Source: Mycolicibacterium tusciae | Lineage (GTDB): Bacteria; Actinomycetota; Actinomycetes; Mycobacteriales; Mycobacteriaceae | Assembly (NCBI RefSeq): GCF_002086795.1 | Contig: NZ_MVIM01000003.1 | Coordinates: 372,001-436,000 of the forward strand | DNA: 64,000 bases | Direction of reading: 5' to 3' | Shown: piece by piece, positions 21,476-29,442 of the stretch | How positions within the stretch are numbered: the stretch's first letter is position 1 | How the letters are laid out: every line of letters begins with the position of its first letter | Notes under the pieces: generated by a model | What the model was told of the DNA's origin: nothing | What the model saw: only the letters and a program-made list of their open reading frames with translations | Databases searched by the model: none | Translations under genes and position numbers: made by a program

Positions 21476-22525
21476 ATGACACCTCCGGTCGAGCCGGGTA
21501 ATTCGGACGAGTCCAAACCCGGAATTCTCGATCGCTTTCGCGCGCGGTACCACTGGTTCGACCATGTGATGCGGGCCCAAGAGCGATACCAGGACAGCAA
21601 GGGCGACTTCTACGCCGCGGGCATCACGTACTTCACCATCTTCGCGCTCTTTCCGATGCTGATGGTGGGGTTCGCGATCGGCGGCTTCATCCTGGCGAGC
21701 CAGCCCGAGCTGCTCGCCGAGATCCAGCAGCGGATCAAGTCGACGATCTCGGGCGACATCGGGCAGCAACTGGTCGATCTCATGGACTCGGCGATCAAAT
21801 CGCGCACCTCTGTCGGCATCATCGGTCTCGCGACCGCCGCATGGGCCGGTCTGGGCTGGATGGCGAACCTGCGTGAAGCGTTGAGCCAGATGTGGGGACT
21901 GGCTCGGCATGACACCAAGGGGTTCGTGCGCACCAAGCTGTCGGATCTGACGGCGATGGTGGGTCTGTTCCTCGCGCTGGTCGTCACGATCGGGCTGACC
22001 GTCTTGGGCAGTTCAGGCGTGATGAAACAGGTGCTGGAATGGGTTGGGCTGGAGGATGTTCCGGGCGTGAGCATTGCGCTACGGGCGGCGTCGCTGGCGG
22101 TGTCGGTGCTCATCACCTGGTTGCTGTTCACCTGGGTCATCGCGCGGCTGCCGCGTGAGTCGGTCAGCTTCCGAAGCGCGCTGAGGGCCGGATTGATCGC
22201 CGCGGTGGCCTTCGAAGTCTTCAAGCAGGTGGCGTCGATCTACCTGCGGTCGGTGGTGACTGGCCCGGCGGGAGCGACATTCGGTCCGGTGCTCGGTCTG
22301 ATGGTGTTCGCCTACATCACCTCTCGCCTCATTCTGTTCGCCACGGCGTGGGCCGCGACGTCATCAGATAACCTGGCGACGGCTCCGGTCGATCCGCCCA
22401 ACCCGGCCCAGATCACCCCGCGCGTCGAGTTCCGCGAGGGCCTAGGGATTCGCGGTGCGCTGGCCGCGGCCGCCCTGGGAGCCGTTGGTGCGTTGGGGAT
22501 TTCGCGATGGAGTCGCCGCCCGTAA
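21476..22525 (+). CDS. YihY/virulence factor BrkB-family membrane protein (Rv3335c-like)
   Basis: This 349-aa inner-membrane protein of the YihY/BrkB family (PF03631) has about six membrane helices, for example DFYAAGITYFTIFALFPMLMVGFAIGGF, MVGLFLALVVTIGLTVLG and FGPVLGLMVFAYITSRLILFATAWAA. The family was once called RNase BN, wrongly. ATG 21476 (MTPPVEPG) has GGAGG 5 nt upstream, which decides it against the TTG at 21464. A C-terminal twin of hydrophobic and basic residues ends the chain. The function is unknown. Confidence 0.87.
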   Translation: MTPPVEPGNSDESKPGILDRFRARYHWFDHVMRAQERYQDSKGDFYAAGITYFTIFALFPMLMVGFAIGGFILASQPELLAEIQQRIKSTISGDIGQQLVDLMDSAIKSRTSVGIIGLATAAWAGLGWMANLREALSQMWGLARHDTKGFVRTKLSDLTAMVGLFLALVVTIGLTVLGSSGVMKQVLEWVGLEDVPGVSIALRAASLAVSVLITWLLFTWVIARLPRESVSFRSALRAGLIAAVAFEVFKQVASIYLRSVVTGPAGATFGPVLGLMVFAYITSRLILFATAWAATSSDNLATAPVDPPNPAQITPRVEFREGLGIRGALAAAALGAVGALGISRWSRRP

Positions 22526-22537
22526 GCCTCGGCTGCG

Positions 22538-24073
22538 CTATACGGGCGCAGCCTCACCCGCGAGCGCAGGCTCCTTCTCGGTCTCCACTGTCGTGGAATC
22601 CAGGGCATCGTCGACATCCTGCGCGACCTGAATGTCCAGACCGCGCAACGTTGCCGGCGGTGTCATCAACGACACCACGACATAGGTCAGCAGGCCGGCT
22701 CCGAATGCGATGAAGGTGGGCCACCCGTCGAACGATGCGGTGATGAGGCTGTTCGGGATGTAGAGGATCGTGTTCTCGACCCCGAACATCGTCGGCGTCA
22801 TGACGAACAGCACGATCCGGACGACGAACCCGACGCCGATCGCGGCGACCGCGGCCGTGGTCGTCCCTCGGCGCCACACCAGCCCGAGGATGAACGGCAC
22901 CACCAGGCAGGCCAGCATCAGGTCGAAGGCGAGCGTCAGCAGAATGCCGGTCTGCTGCACGTAGATTGCGAACACGATCGAGAACAGCGTCATCGGCACC
23001 ATCGCGATCCGGGTGGCCCGCAGCAGCGGATCCTTCTTGCCGGGCTCGTGCACCCGGCGGACGCCGCCGAGGTTGCGCACGCACACATTGGAGATCGCGA
23101 GGATTGCGCCGTTAGCGGTGGACATCGACGCACCGACCAGTCCGCACAGCACCAGCACGGTCAGTCCGACCGGCGCGTACTGGTCCAACAGGACGAACAA
23201 CACCGGGCCGTCGAGTTCCGCGGGCATGAACGAATGTGCTGCCAGCACAACCAATCCGAACGGGACGCAGATGGCGACGGTACCGGCGGCCGCGGTGAAG
23301 CAGGCCTTGCGCGCGGCCTCGGGTGACTTCGCGGAGAACACGCGGGCCATGAAATCGATGGCGACGATGTCACCGATGCCGAGTGCGATCAGCGTCGCCC
23401 AGTTGATGACCGCGCCTTGCGCGGGGTCGGACAGTTGACCAAGCGCCAACGGCCCTGTGCCCTCGGCGATATCGAGACCATGCGTGGTGGTCATCCACAC
23501 GAACAACCCGATCGCGCCGATCAGGATCAGCGACATCTGGATGATCGCCGTGTAGGCGTCGGCGATCAGGCCGCCGGTTCCGGTGTAGGCCACCGCGATC
23601 GCCGCGATCAGGACCACACCCAGCCAGTAGGGCATGCCGATAAAGTAGTTGAACAGGAAGCCGCCCGCGACGAGGTTGCCCGCCACCAGCATGCAGAACG
23701 CGACGGCCAGGAGTACCGAGGCGCCCACCTCGACCGAACGCCCGAACCGCAGCCGGTAGTAGTCGGGAAACGACGTCAGCCCCATCCGGTTCATCGGTTT
23801 GGCGAAGAAGATGCCGGTGATCGTCAGACACAGCGCCAGACCCAGGGGCAGCGCCGCGCCGGCCCAGAAGCCGAACTCGAAGGCGAGGTCGGTGTTGCCG
23901 AGGGTCGCGTTGGTGTCCACGGCCGCGCCCATGAGTGCGCCGCCGACGAGCCAGAAGGGCAACATCCGGCCGCCGACAAGGAAATTGGAGCTGTCGCCCT
24001 CGATGCGTTTGGACACATAGAAGCCGACGGCCACGACAACGGCGATGCTGATCGCCACGCCGAGAAGAATCAT
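22538..24073 (-). CDS. Sodium:solute symporter (SSS family), guanidine-I riboswitch-controlled
   Basis: This 511-aa membrane protein of the SSS/SLC5 family has about 13 membrane helices. The core signature appears as GGLIADAYTAIIQMSLILIGAIGLFVW, with GGRMLPFWLVGGALMGAAVDTNATLGN near the N-terminus at the usual position of the first unwound helix. Substrates in the family include proline, urea, pantothenate and allantoin-like compounds. ATG 24073 (MILLGVAISIA) has GGGAG 8 nt upstream; a longer frame runs into the riboswitch and is rejected. The guanidine-I aptamer at 24121-24240 lies in its 5' leader, so the gene should be induced by guanidine. Inference: it imports, or less likely exports, guanidine or a guanidino compound for the divergent ureohydrolase. 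Confidence 0.88.
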   Translation of the reverse strand: MILLGVAISIAVVVAVGFYVSKRIEGDSSNFLVGGRMLPFWLVGGALMGAAVDTNATLGNTDLAFEFGFWAGAALPLGLALCLTITGIFFAKPMNRMGLTSFPDYYRLRFGRSVEVGASVLLAVAFCMLVAGNLVAGGFLFNYFIGMPYWLGVVLIAAIAVAYTGTGGLIADAYTAIIQMSLILIGAIGLFVWMTTTHGLDIAEGTGPLALGQLSDPAQGAVINWATLIALGIGDIVAIDFMARVFSAKSPEAARKACFTAAAGTVAICVPFGLVVLAAHSFMPAELDGPVLFVLLDQYAPVGLTVLVLCGLVGASMSTANGAILAISNVCVRNLGGVRRVHEPGKKDPLLRATRIAMVPMTLFSIVFAIYVQQTGILLTLAFDLMLACLVVPFILGLVWRRGTTTAAVAAIGVGFVVRIVLFVMTPTMFGVENTILYIPNSLITASFDGWPTFIAFGAGLLTYVVVSLMTPPATLRGLDIQVAQDVDDALDSTTVETEKEPALAGEAAPV

Positions 24074-24120
24074 TTGGGATCTCCCGAGGTGATGCGCGGA
24101 GGCGGAGCCGCCGCACTTGC

Positions 24121-24240
24121 GGAAGTCTCCCGGGCTTTTGTCCCGCCGTGGAACGGTCATGCGTCGGTGCCGGCCGCCTGCGTCTCTCGGACCAGACCCG
24201 GCATGCCGGCGGAACCCTAGACGCGCCTCACAACTTCTGT
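24121..24240 (-). ncRNA. Guanidine-I (ykkC) riboswitch
   Basis: On the minus strand, 48-119 nt before the symporter ATG, the conserved ykkC blocks occur in the right order. CTAGGGTTCCG is at 24220-24210, a variable hairpin CCGGCATGCCGG follows, then GTCTGGTCCGAGAGACG at about 24197-24181. After a linker comes CCACGGCGG, then GACAAAAGCCCGGGAGA to 24126. The closing P1 helix is GAAGT (24237-24233) with ACTTC (24126-24122). This is the class that binds free guanidinium and turns genes on. A GGG-AGAT-CCC hairpin around the symporter ribosome site suggests translational control. Confidence 0.95.
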
Positions 24241-24371
24241 GAGTCCATGCCAGAAAAGACGCAGCTCGTTACGACCGATAGCGACCGGTGTTAACGATGC
24301 GTTTCATTCAGCGCTGGACAGGGATACGCCGTCGTGCCGACAATGGCGGCAGGCGCCGTGCGATCCGGCGC

Positions 24372-24414
24372 CCCGGACGAGGTGCGTCGTACCCGGTCAG
24401 CGACAAGACGGCGC
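24372..24414 (+). ncRNA. Guanidine-III (ykkC-III) riboswitch
   Basis: On the plus strand, 15 nt before the ureohydrolase GTG, the sequence contains CCGGACGAGGTGCG, TACCCGGTCAG and GACAAGACGGCGC. These nearly match the Thermobifida fusca guanidine-III RNA whose structure is known. The pseudoknot GCGTCGT with ACGGCGC forms seven pairs, one of them G-U where T. fusca has G-C, and the CCGG/CCGG helix is present. One extra base lies between GTCAG and GACAAG. The 3' end is 3 nt from the GAGGAG ribosome site (24417-24422), the usual layout for this class. Confidence 0.92.
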
Positions 24415-24428
24415 GTGAGGAGAATCTC

Positions 24429-25595
24429 GTGTCCGATTCAGCTGACCATCCCGATCGTCCGGATCCGTCGCTGCCAAACGCCGAAGGCGCGTGGGCCCAA
24501 CAGGTCGAGGCCAGGCTCGGCGATCGCCGGTTGCGAGAGGAGATCGATCGCGGCCTGAGCTACGGCCTCGAAGCCGCCCCGACGATCAACGACCGAACCA
24601 TCTCGACGTTCGTCCGCGGCGAGAAGCCGCACTTCGCAGGCGAGCGCGGCACCTTTCTGAAGTGCCCGTTCATCGAGGACGTCAACGAGGTCGACGACGC
24701 CGAGGTGGCGATCTTCGGTGTGCCGCTCGATGCCGGTGCCACCTACCGGCCCGGCACCCGTTTCGGGCCTCAGGGGATCCGTCGTTCCACGAACCTGTTC
24801 GGCACGTACAACTACGAGTCCGGCGTCGACCTGCGCGAGCAACTGAACATGGTCGACATCGGCGACGTGTTCACGATCCCGGGCAATCTGGAGAAGTCGT
24901 TCGACCAGATCAGTCAGGCGATGGCACACGTGGCGCAGAAGGGCGTCATGCCCATAGTTCTCGGTGGCGACCACTCGATCGGCTTTCCGACCGTTCGCGG
25001 GCTGGCGCCCTACATGGACGGCAACATCGGCATCATCCACTTCGACCGCCATGTCGACACCCAGGAGACCGACCTCGACGAGCGGATGCACACCACCCCG
25101 TGGTTCCACGCGACCAACATCAAGAACGCGCCGGCGACCAACCTCGTGCAGATCGGTATCGGCGGCTGGCAGAGCCCACGCGAGGGCGTGAAGGTCGGCC
25201 GCGAACGCCAGTCGACGGTCATCACCGTCGGCGACGTGGAACGTGTCGGCGTCGAGAAGATTGCTGAGATGGCGCTCGAAATCGCATGGAAGGGTGCCAA
25301 AGCGGTCTATCTGTCGTTCGACATCGACGTGATCGACGCCGGTTTCGTGCCGGGCACCGGCTGGCCCGAGCCGGGTGGGCTGCTGCCGCGCGAAGCGCTG
25401 AACCTGGTCAAGATGGTGTCCGAGCCCGGGTTGGCTGGTATCGAGGTGGTGGAGTGCTCGCCGCCCTATGACTGGGCAGAGCAGACCGCGCTGATGAGCT
25501 CGCGGGTGATACTCGACAGCCTCGCCGCGCAGGTCCGGTCCGGAAAGCTCGGCAAGAAGTCCGCCGCGCTGCCCCGGCCTGCTTGGGGGCCGTGA
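24429..25595 (+). CDS. Ureohydrolase (agmatinase family), candidate Ni-dependent guanidine hydrolase
   Basis: This 388-aa binuclear metallohydrolase is of the arginase/agmatinase superfamily. Metal ligands are all present: GGDH (His182), D-R-H-V-D (Asp206, His208, Asp210) and SFDID (Asp298, Asp300). The second motif is normally DAHxD; here Arg replaces Ala. It has a roughly 85-residue N-terminal extension (NDRTISTFVRGEKPHFAG ... FLKCPFIEDV) and GATYRPGTRFGP, a layout I associate with the cyanobacterial guanidine hydrolase GdmH group. GTG 24429 is fixed by GAGGAG 6 nt upstream. The guanidine-III riboswitch directly ahead argues that the substrate is guanidine (to urea and ammonia), not agmatine. 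No HypA/HypB nickel chaperone gene is in the window. Agmatinase or guanidinobutyrase remain possible. Confidence 0.85.
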   Translation: MSDSADHPDRPDPSLPNAEGAWAQQVEARLGDRRLREEIDRGLSYGLEAAPTINDRTISTFVRGEKPHFAGERGTFLKCPFIEDVNEVDDAEVAIFGVPLDAGATYRPGTRFGPQGIRRSTNLFGTYNYESGVDLREQLNMVDIGDVFTIPGNLEKSFDQISQAMAHVAQKGVMPIVLGGDHSIGFPTVRGLAPYMDGNIGIIHFDRHVDTQETDLDERMHTTPWFHATNIKNAPATNLVQIGIGGWQSPREGVKVGRERQSTVITVGDVERVGVEKIAEMALEIAWKGAKAVYLSFDIDVIDAGFVPGTGWPEPGGLLPREALNLVKMVSEPGLAGIEVVECSPPYDWAEQTALMSSRVILDSLAAQVRSGKLGKKSAALPRPAWGP

Positions 25596-25614
25596 AGGGG
25601 TCGCGCGCCGGGAA

Positions 25615-26838
25615 TCAGTGCTGGGGGCGGCGATTGAGTGATCGGGCGCCCATGATGAGTCCGAACACGATGATCGAGCCGACGATGCCGACACCCACCC
25701 GCACGGGCGTGGCGTCCATGTTGGGCAGTACCGGTGCGGCGTTGAGAGCCTGTGCGCCTGCGGCCGCTTCAGGCTTCGGCGCGAGCAGGGAAGGGTCGGG
25801 TTCGATCAGCGTGCCGACCTTGGTGCCCGGCGCCGTCGCGAAGCCGTAGTCAAGCAGATGCGCCGCCTGCTCCCAGGGTGCGATCGGTTGGCGGGTTCCG
25901 CGCAGCAGCACCGCGACCAGTCGGCGTCCGTCACGGTTGGCCGCACCCACGAAGGTCTGGCGTGCGTCGTCGGTGAAGCCGGTCTTGCCGCCGAGCGCGC
26001 CGGGATAGTTGGCGAGCAGCTTGTTGTCGTTCTCGATCGGATAGCCGGCATCACCACGACCGGGGAAGTCGAAGGTGCGCGTGCTCACGATGTCGCTGAA
26101 AATCGGGTTCTGCCAGGCATATCGGTAGAACAGGCCGATGTCGTACGCAGACGTGCTCATGCCAGGACCGTCGAGACCCGACGGCGTCGCGACTCGCGTG
26201 TCGTGCCCGCCGAGCTTGTCGGCAAGGACGTTGAGCTTGCCGATCGTGGTTTCCATTCCGCCCATCTGGGCCGCCAGCGCGTGCGCGGCGTCGTTGCCCG
26301 AATACATCAGCAGACCGTGCAGCAGGTCGTTGATGGAGTAGTGGCCGTTTTCGCCGACGCCGACCTTGGTGCCTTCCTGCGCCGAATCCTCGGCGGTGCC
26401 CGGTACGACCTTGTGGATCGGCAGTTCCCTGATGGCCTGCATCGCGACGAGGACCTTGATGATGCTGGCGGGCCGGTGCCTCCCGTGCGGATCCTTGGCG
26501 GCGATGACGTCGCCGGTGTCGAGGTCGGCGACCAGCCACGCTTCGGCCGAGATGTCGTTGGGCAGCGGTGGGGTGCCGGGCGCGGTGATGACGCCGCAAC
26601 CTGAGAGCGCATCGCCGCCCATCGGCTTGGCCGGGACGGGCAGCGGACCGGGCGCGGCCTGGCCGGGTTTGGGCACCTCGGACGCGTCGACGGCCGGGGG
26701 AGTCGATTGCTTGTACGGACAAGCGTTGGTGTCCGGCGCGGCATCCGGCTGGGCGGCGGCCACCGCGGGGGAGGTCAGCAGAAACAGGGCCGCCACCAGG
26801 GCAGCAGCGCGCTTGGACGAGGTTTGTACGTTCGCCAT
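25615..26838 (-). CDS. dacB1: D-alanyl-D-alanine carboxypeptidase DacB1
   Basis: This 407-aa secreted or membrane-anchored low-molecular-weight PBP trims the terminal D-Ala of peptidoglycan stem peptides. A signal peptide (residues about 8-30) precedes a Pro-rich spacer. The three penicillin-binding motifs follow: SIIK (Ser125, Lys128), SGN (in MYSGNDAAH) and KTG (in GGKTGFTDD). A C-terminal transmembrane helix ([18 protein letters not shown]) with a basic tail anchors it. Orthologue of Rv3330. A TAATCT box at 26848-26853 lies 9 nt from the ATG, giving a nearly leaderless mRNA. MtrA-like repeats lie about 49-81 nt upstream. Confidence 0.93.
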   Translation of the reverse strand: MANVQTSSKRAAALVAALFLLTSPAVAAAQPDAAPDTNACPYKQSTPPAVDASEVPKPGQAAPGPLPVPAKPMGGDALSGCGVITAPGTPPLPNDISAEAWLVADLDTGDVIAAKDPHGRHRPASIIKVLVAMQAIRELPIHKVVPGTAEDSAQEGTKVGVGENGHYSINDLLHGLLMYSGNDAAHALAAQMGGMETTIGKLNVLADKLGGHDTRVATPSGLDGPGMSTSAYDIGLFYRYAWQNPIFSDIVSTRTFDFPGRGDAGYPIENDNKLLANYPGALGGKTGFTDDARQTFVGAANRDGRRLVAVLLRGTRQPIAPWEQAAHLLDYGFATAPGTKVGTLIEPDPSLLAPKPEAAAGAQALNAAPVLPNMDATPVRVGVGIVGSIIVFGLIMGARSLNRRPQH

Positions 26839-26886
26839 GGTGAGCGCAGATTAGGACGTTGCGGGCGGGTTTCCCAGGAGGCGCGC

Positions 26887-26919
26887 TGTGACTGGTGTGA
26901 TTGGAGTTTCAAATGTGAC
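26887..26919 (-). promoter_or_regulatory. MtrA-like direct repeats upstream of dacB1
   Basis: Reading toward dacB1, GTCACA (26919-26914), ATCACA (26901-26896) and GTCACA (26892-26887) are spaced 18 and 9 nt apart, the last followed by GCG. The response regulator MtrA, which controls cell-wall and division genes in mycobacteria, binds GTCACAgcg-type repeats of 9-nt period. Target and position fit, but the binding is inferred. Confidence 0.5.
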
Positions 26920-26958
26920 TCGACGGGGTAGCGCGGGCGGGCGGTTGGCATCGTTATC

Positions 26959-27002
26959 GACGAAATGCAGCGGAAGCGCGAGGAAGACCTCTGCATTTCG
27001 TC
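26959..27002 (-). terminator. 12-bp perfect inverted repeat, probable hairpin after the SMP-30-like gene
   Basis: GACGAAATGCAG (26959-26970) and CTGCATTTCGTC (26991-27002) are exact reverse complements around 20 nt. A smaller GAGG-AAGA-CCTC hairpin (26980-26991) competes with the right arm. It starts 21 nt past the stop of the gene at 27023 and precedes dacB1. There is no U-tract, as is common in mycobacterial terminators; a protein-binding or processing role is possible. Confidence 0.5.
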
Positions 27003-27022
27003 AAAAGCGATGCCGCGGCCCC

Positions 27023-28039
27023 TCAGCGCAAGGCGGTGGCCGCCAGATCGACGTGCGCGACGGCCGGGAATCCAAGGCAACCCATCCATAGCTTGCCGTC
27101 GGCCTCCACCATTCCCGTGACTTGGCCGAACTGCGGATGTTCGGTCCTTAGACCCGCGACCGCCTGGCCGGTGTCGGGGTCGAAGGCGACCGCCCACACC
27201 ACCGTTTCCGCCTTCGGCTGTACTCGATCCGGCAGGCGCCAGATCAACTTGCGCACCAACGGCCACCCTTTGGCCAATTTGTCCGCGAGTGGGTTGGCCG
27301 GAGTGAAGAACGCGCACCAGATCCGGCCGTCGGAGCCGGTCGAAAGATTGTCGGGCATGCCGGGAAGGTTCTCGACCAACGGTGTCACCGTCCCAGCATT
27401 CGGGCCCGTCAGCCAGTACTTCGACAGCCGGCGCGCCTGCAGTTCCGCGAATACCAACGCCGACTCGTCAGCCGTCTGTGTCAGGCCGTTCGCGAAATAC
27501 AAGCCGGGCAATACGGTCAGCACCGTCCCGTCGGGATCGCGACGGAACAGGCTGCCGCGTGGTCGCGCCTCCAGGATCGCGGCCAGCGAGTGCGCATAGG
27601 TGAACGCGCTTGTCGATTCGGTGAAATAGATTGTGCCATCGGCTGTCTCGGTAACATTGGAGCAGAAGCGCAGCTGGCGATTGTCGACCTCGTCCACCAG
27701 CGTTTCGAACGTTCCGGTCTCGGTGTCCATCGCCAGCAGGCCGCGCGGACTATCGCACACGAGCAGCCGTCCATCGCGCGCGACGCCGAGACCCAGGGGA
27801 CGCCCGCCGGTGTCGCCGACGACGGTCGTCTCGCCAGAGTCGGGGGAGATGCGCACGATTCGGCCGTCGTCCACACCGCTCCAGAGTTGGCCGTCGGCGT
27901 CGACGACCACATCCTCGGGTGCATTGCCCGGCATCGGCACCACGGTCAGCTCGGCGGGTCCGAAGTCCGGCAACGGGTCGACCGGCGGCGGATTCCAGCG
28001 GACGGGGTCGATCGGCGGCTTGGGCTGTTTGGCAGGCAC
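27023..28039 (-). CDS. SMP-30/strictosidine synthase-like beta-propeller protein
   Basis: This 338-aa six-bladed beta-propeller is of the SMP-30/gluconolactonase/strictosidine-synthase-like group. Blade motifs include NAPEDVVVDADGQLWSGVDDGRIVRI, PLGLGVARDGRLLVCD, GLYFANGLTQTADESALVFAE and MPDNLSTGSDGRIWCAF. Members hydrolyse lactones or phosphotriesters, usually with a calcium ion at the centre; the substrate here is unknown. No signal peptide is seen. The GTG is 23 nt after the stop of the class III aminotransferase gene, so it is probably third in the Lrp-transaminase operon. Confidence 0.78.
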   Translation of the reverse strand: MPAKQPKPPIDPVRWNPPPVDPLPDFGPAELTVVPMPGNAPEDVVVDADGQLWSGVDDGRIVRISPDSGETTVVGDTGGRPLGLGVARDGRLLVCDSPRGLLAMDTETGTFETLVDEVDNRQLRFCSNVTETADGTIYFTESTSAFTYAHSLAAILEARPRGSLFRRDPDGTVLTVLPGLYFANGLTQTADESALVFAELQARRLSKYWLTGPNAGTVTPLVENLPGMPDNLSTGSDGRIWCAFFTPANPLADKLAKGWPLVRKLIWRLPDRVQPKAETVVWAVAFDPDTGQAVAGLRTEHPQFGQVTGMVEADGKLWMGCLGFPAVAHVDLAATALR

Positions 28040-28062
28040 GCCGCCGACGTTAGCGCGGTTCG

Positions 28063-29442
28063 CTAGAGCAACCGACCCGCTTCTTCAAGGACGCCGCGAA
28101 GGATCTCGTAAATCGCGTCGAACTCCTTCTGGCCGCTGATCAGCGGCGGCGCCAACTGCACCACTGGGTCGCCGCGGTCGTCGGCACGGCAGTACAGGCC
28201 CGCCTCGAAGATCGCGGGGGTAAGAAAACCACGGAGTAACCGCTCAGATTCCTCGTCGTTGAAGGTCTCCTTGGTGGCCTTGTCCTTCACCAACTCGATG
28301 CCGTAGAAGAAGCCCTCGCCCCGGACGTCACCGACGATCGGGAGGTCATAGAGCTGCTCGAGCGTCGCGCGGAAGGCCGGTGCCATCTCCTTGACGTGGT
28401 CGTTGAGACCCTCGCGCTCGAAGATGTCGAGGTTGGCCAGCGCCACCGCCGACGACACCGGATGCCCGCCGAATGTGTAACCGTGCGCGAACGTCGTCTT
28501 GCCGTCGTTGAACGGCTCGAACAGCCGGTCGGAGGCGATCATCGCGCCGATCGGCGAGTAACCCGACGTCAAACCCTTTGCGCAGGTGATGATGTCGGGT
28601 ACGTAGCCGAAGTCGTCGCAGGCGAACATCGAGCCGATCCGGCCATACGCGCAGATCACCTCGTCGGACACCAACAACACGTCGTACTCGTCGCAGATCT
28701 CGCGAACTCGCTCGAAATACCCCGGCGGCGGCGGGAAGCAGCCGCCCGCGTTCTGCACCGGCTCGAGGAAGACCGCGCAGACGGTGTCGGGACCCTCGAA
28801 CTCGATCGCCTCGGCGATACGGTCGGCGCAGTACTGACCGAAGGCCTTGGCATCGTGCTCGAACTGGGCGGGCGCTCGGTAGAAGTTGGTGTTGGGTGCG
28901 CGGAAGCCGCCCGGGGTGAGCGGCTCGAACTGCTCTTTGAACGCGGGCAGTCCGGTGATCGCGAGGGCGCCCTGCGGGGTGCCGTGGTAGGCGATCGCAC
29001 GCGAAATCACCTTGTGCTTACCGGGTTTGCCGGTCAGCTTGAAATAGTTCTTGGCCAGCTTCCACGCCGACTCCACGGCTTCACCACCGCCGGTGGTGAA
29101 GAACACGCGGTTCAGATCACCCGGTGCGTACCCTGCGATGCGCTCGGCAAGCTCGATCGCCGACGGCGTGGCGTAGGACCACAGCGGGAAGAACGCCAGC
29201 GTCTCGGCCTGCTTGGCCGCCGCCTCGGCGAGCTCCTTGCGACCGTGTCCGACCTGGACCACGAAAAGCCCTGACAGGCCGTCGATGTAGCTCTTGCCCT
29301 TGCTGTCCCAGATGGTGACGCCTTCGCCGCGAGTGATGATCGGCGGCGTGATGCCGGCGCCGTGGCGAGCGAAGTGCCCCCACAGGTGGCGGTCGGCGGT
29401 GGCGCCCAGCTCGGCGGAGAGGTCGATATCGGTAGCAGTCAT
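28063..29442 (-). CDS. Class III PLP-dependent aminotransferase (Rv3329-like)
   Basis: This 459-aa omega-transaminase has the PLP lysine in ITCAKGLTSGY (about residue 290), the preceding LLVSDEVICAYGRIG block with the cofactor-binding Asp, and the GGGEAVESAWKLAKNY phosphate-binding loop. Close family members transfer amino groups from putrescine, beta-alanine or GABA to pyruvate. ATG 29442 overlaps the Lrp-type regulator's stop in an ATGA, so it is coupled to it. With the divergent aminobutyraldehyde-type dehydrogenase and the nearby APC permease it suggests amine or GABA catabolism. The exact amine cannot be read from sequence. Confidence 0.88.
   Translation of the reverse strand: MTATDIDLSAELGATADRHLWGHFARHGAGITPPIITRGEGVTIWDSKGKSYIDGLSGLFVVQVGHGRKELAEAAAKQAETLAFFPLWSYATPSAIELAERIAGYAPGDLNRVFFTTGGGEAVESAWKLAKNYFKLTGKPGKHKVISRAIAYHGTPQGALAITGLPAFKEQFEPLTPGGFRAPNTNFYRAPAQFEHDAKAFGQYCADRIAEAIEFEGPDTVCAVFLEPVQNAGGCFPPPPGYFERVREICDEYDVLLVSDEVICAYGRIGSMFACDDFGYVPDIITCAKGLTSGYSPIGAMIASDRLFEPFNDGKTTFAHGYTFGGHPVSSAVALANLDIFEREGLNDHVKEMAPAFRATLEQLYDLPIVGDVRGEGFFYGIELVKDKATKETFNDEESERLLRGFLTPAIFEAGLYCRADDRGDPVVQLAPPLISGQKEFDAIYEILRGVLEEAGRLL

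Noticed and set aside
24372..24414. Guanidine-II (mini-ykkC) riboswitch, because of the ACGA within CCGGACGAGG
   Set aside because: The ACGR loop is not enclosed by the needed stems and there is no second copy; the complete match is to guanidine-III.
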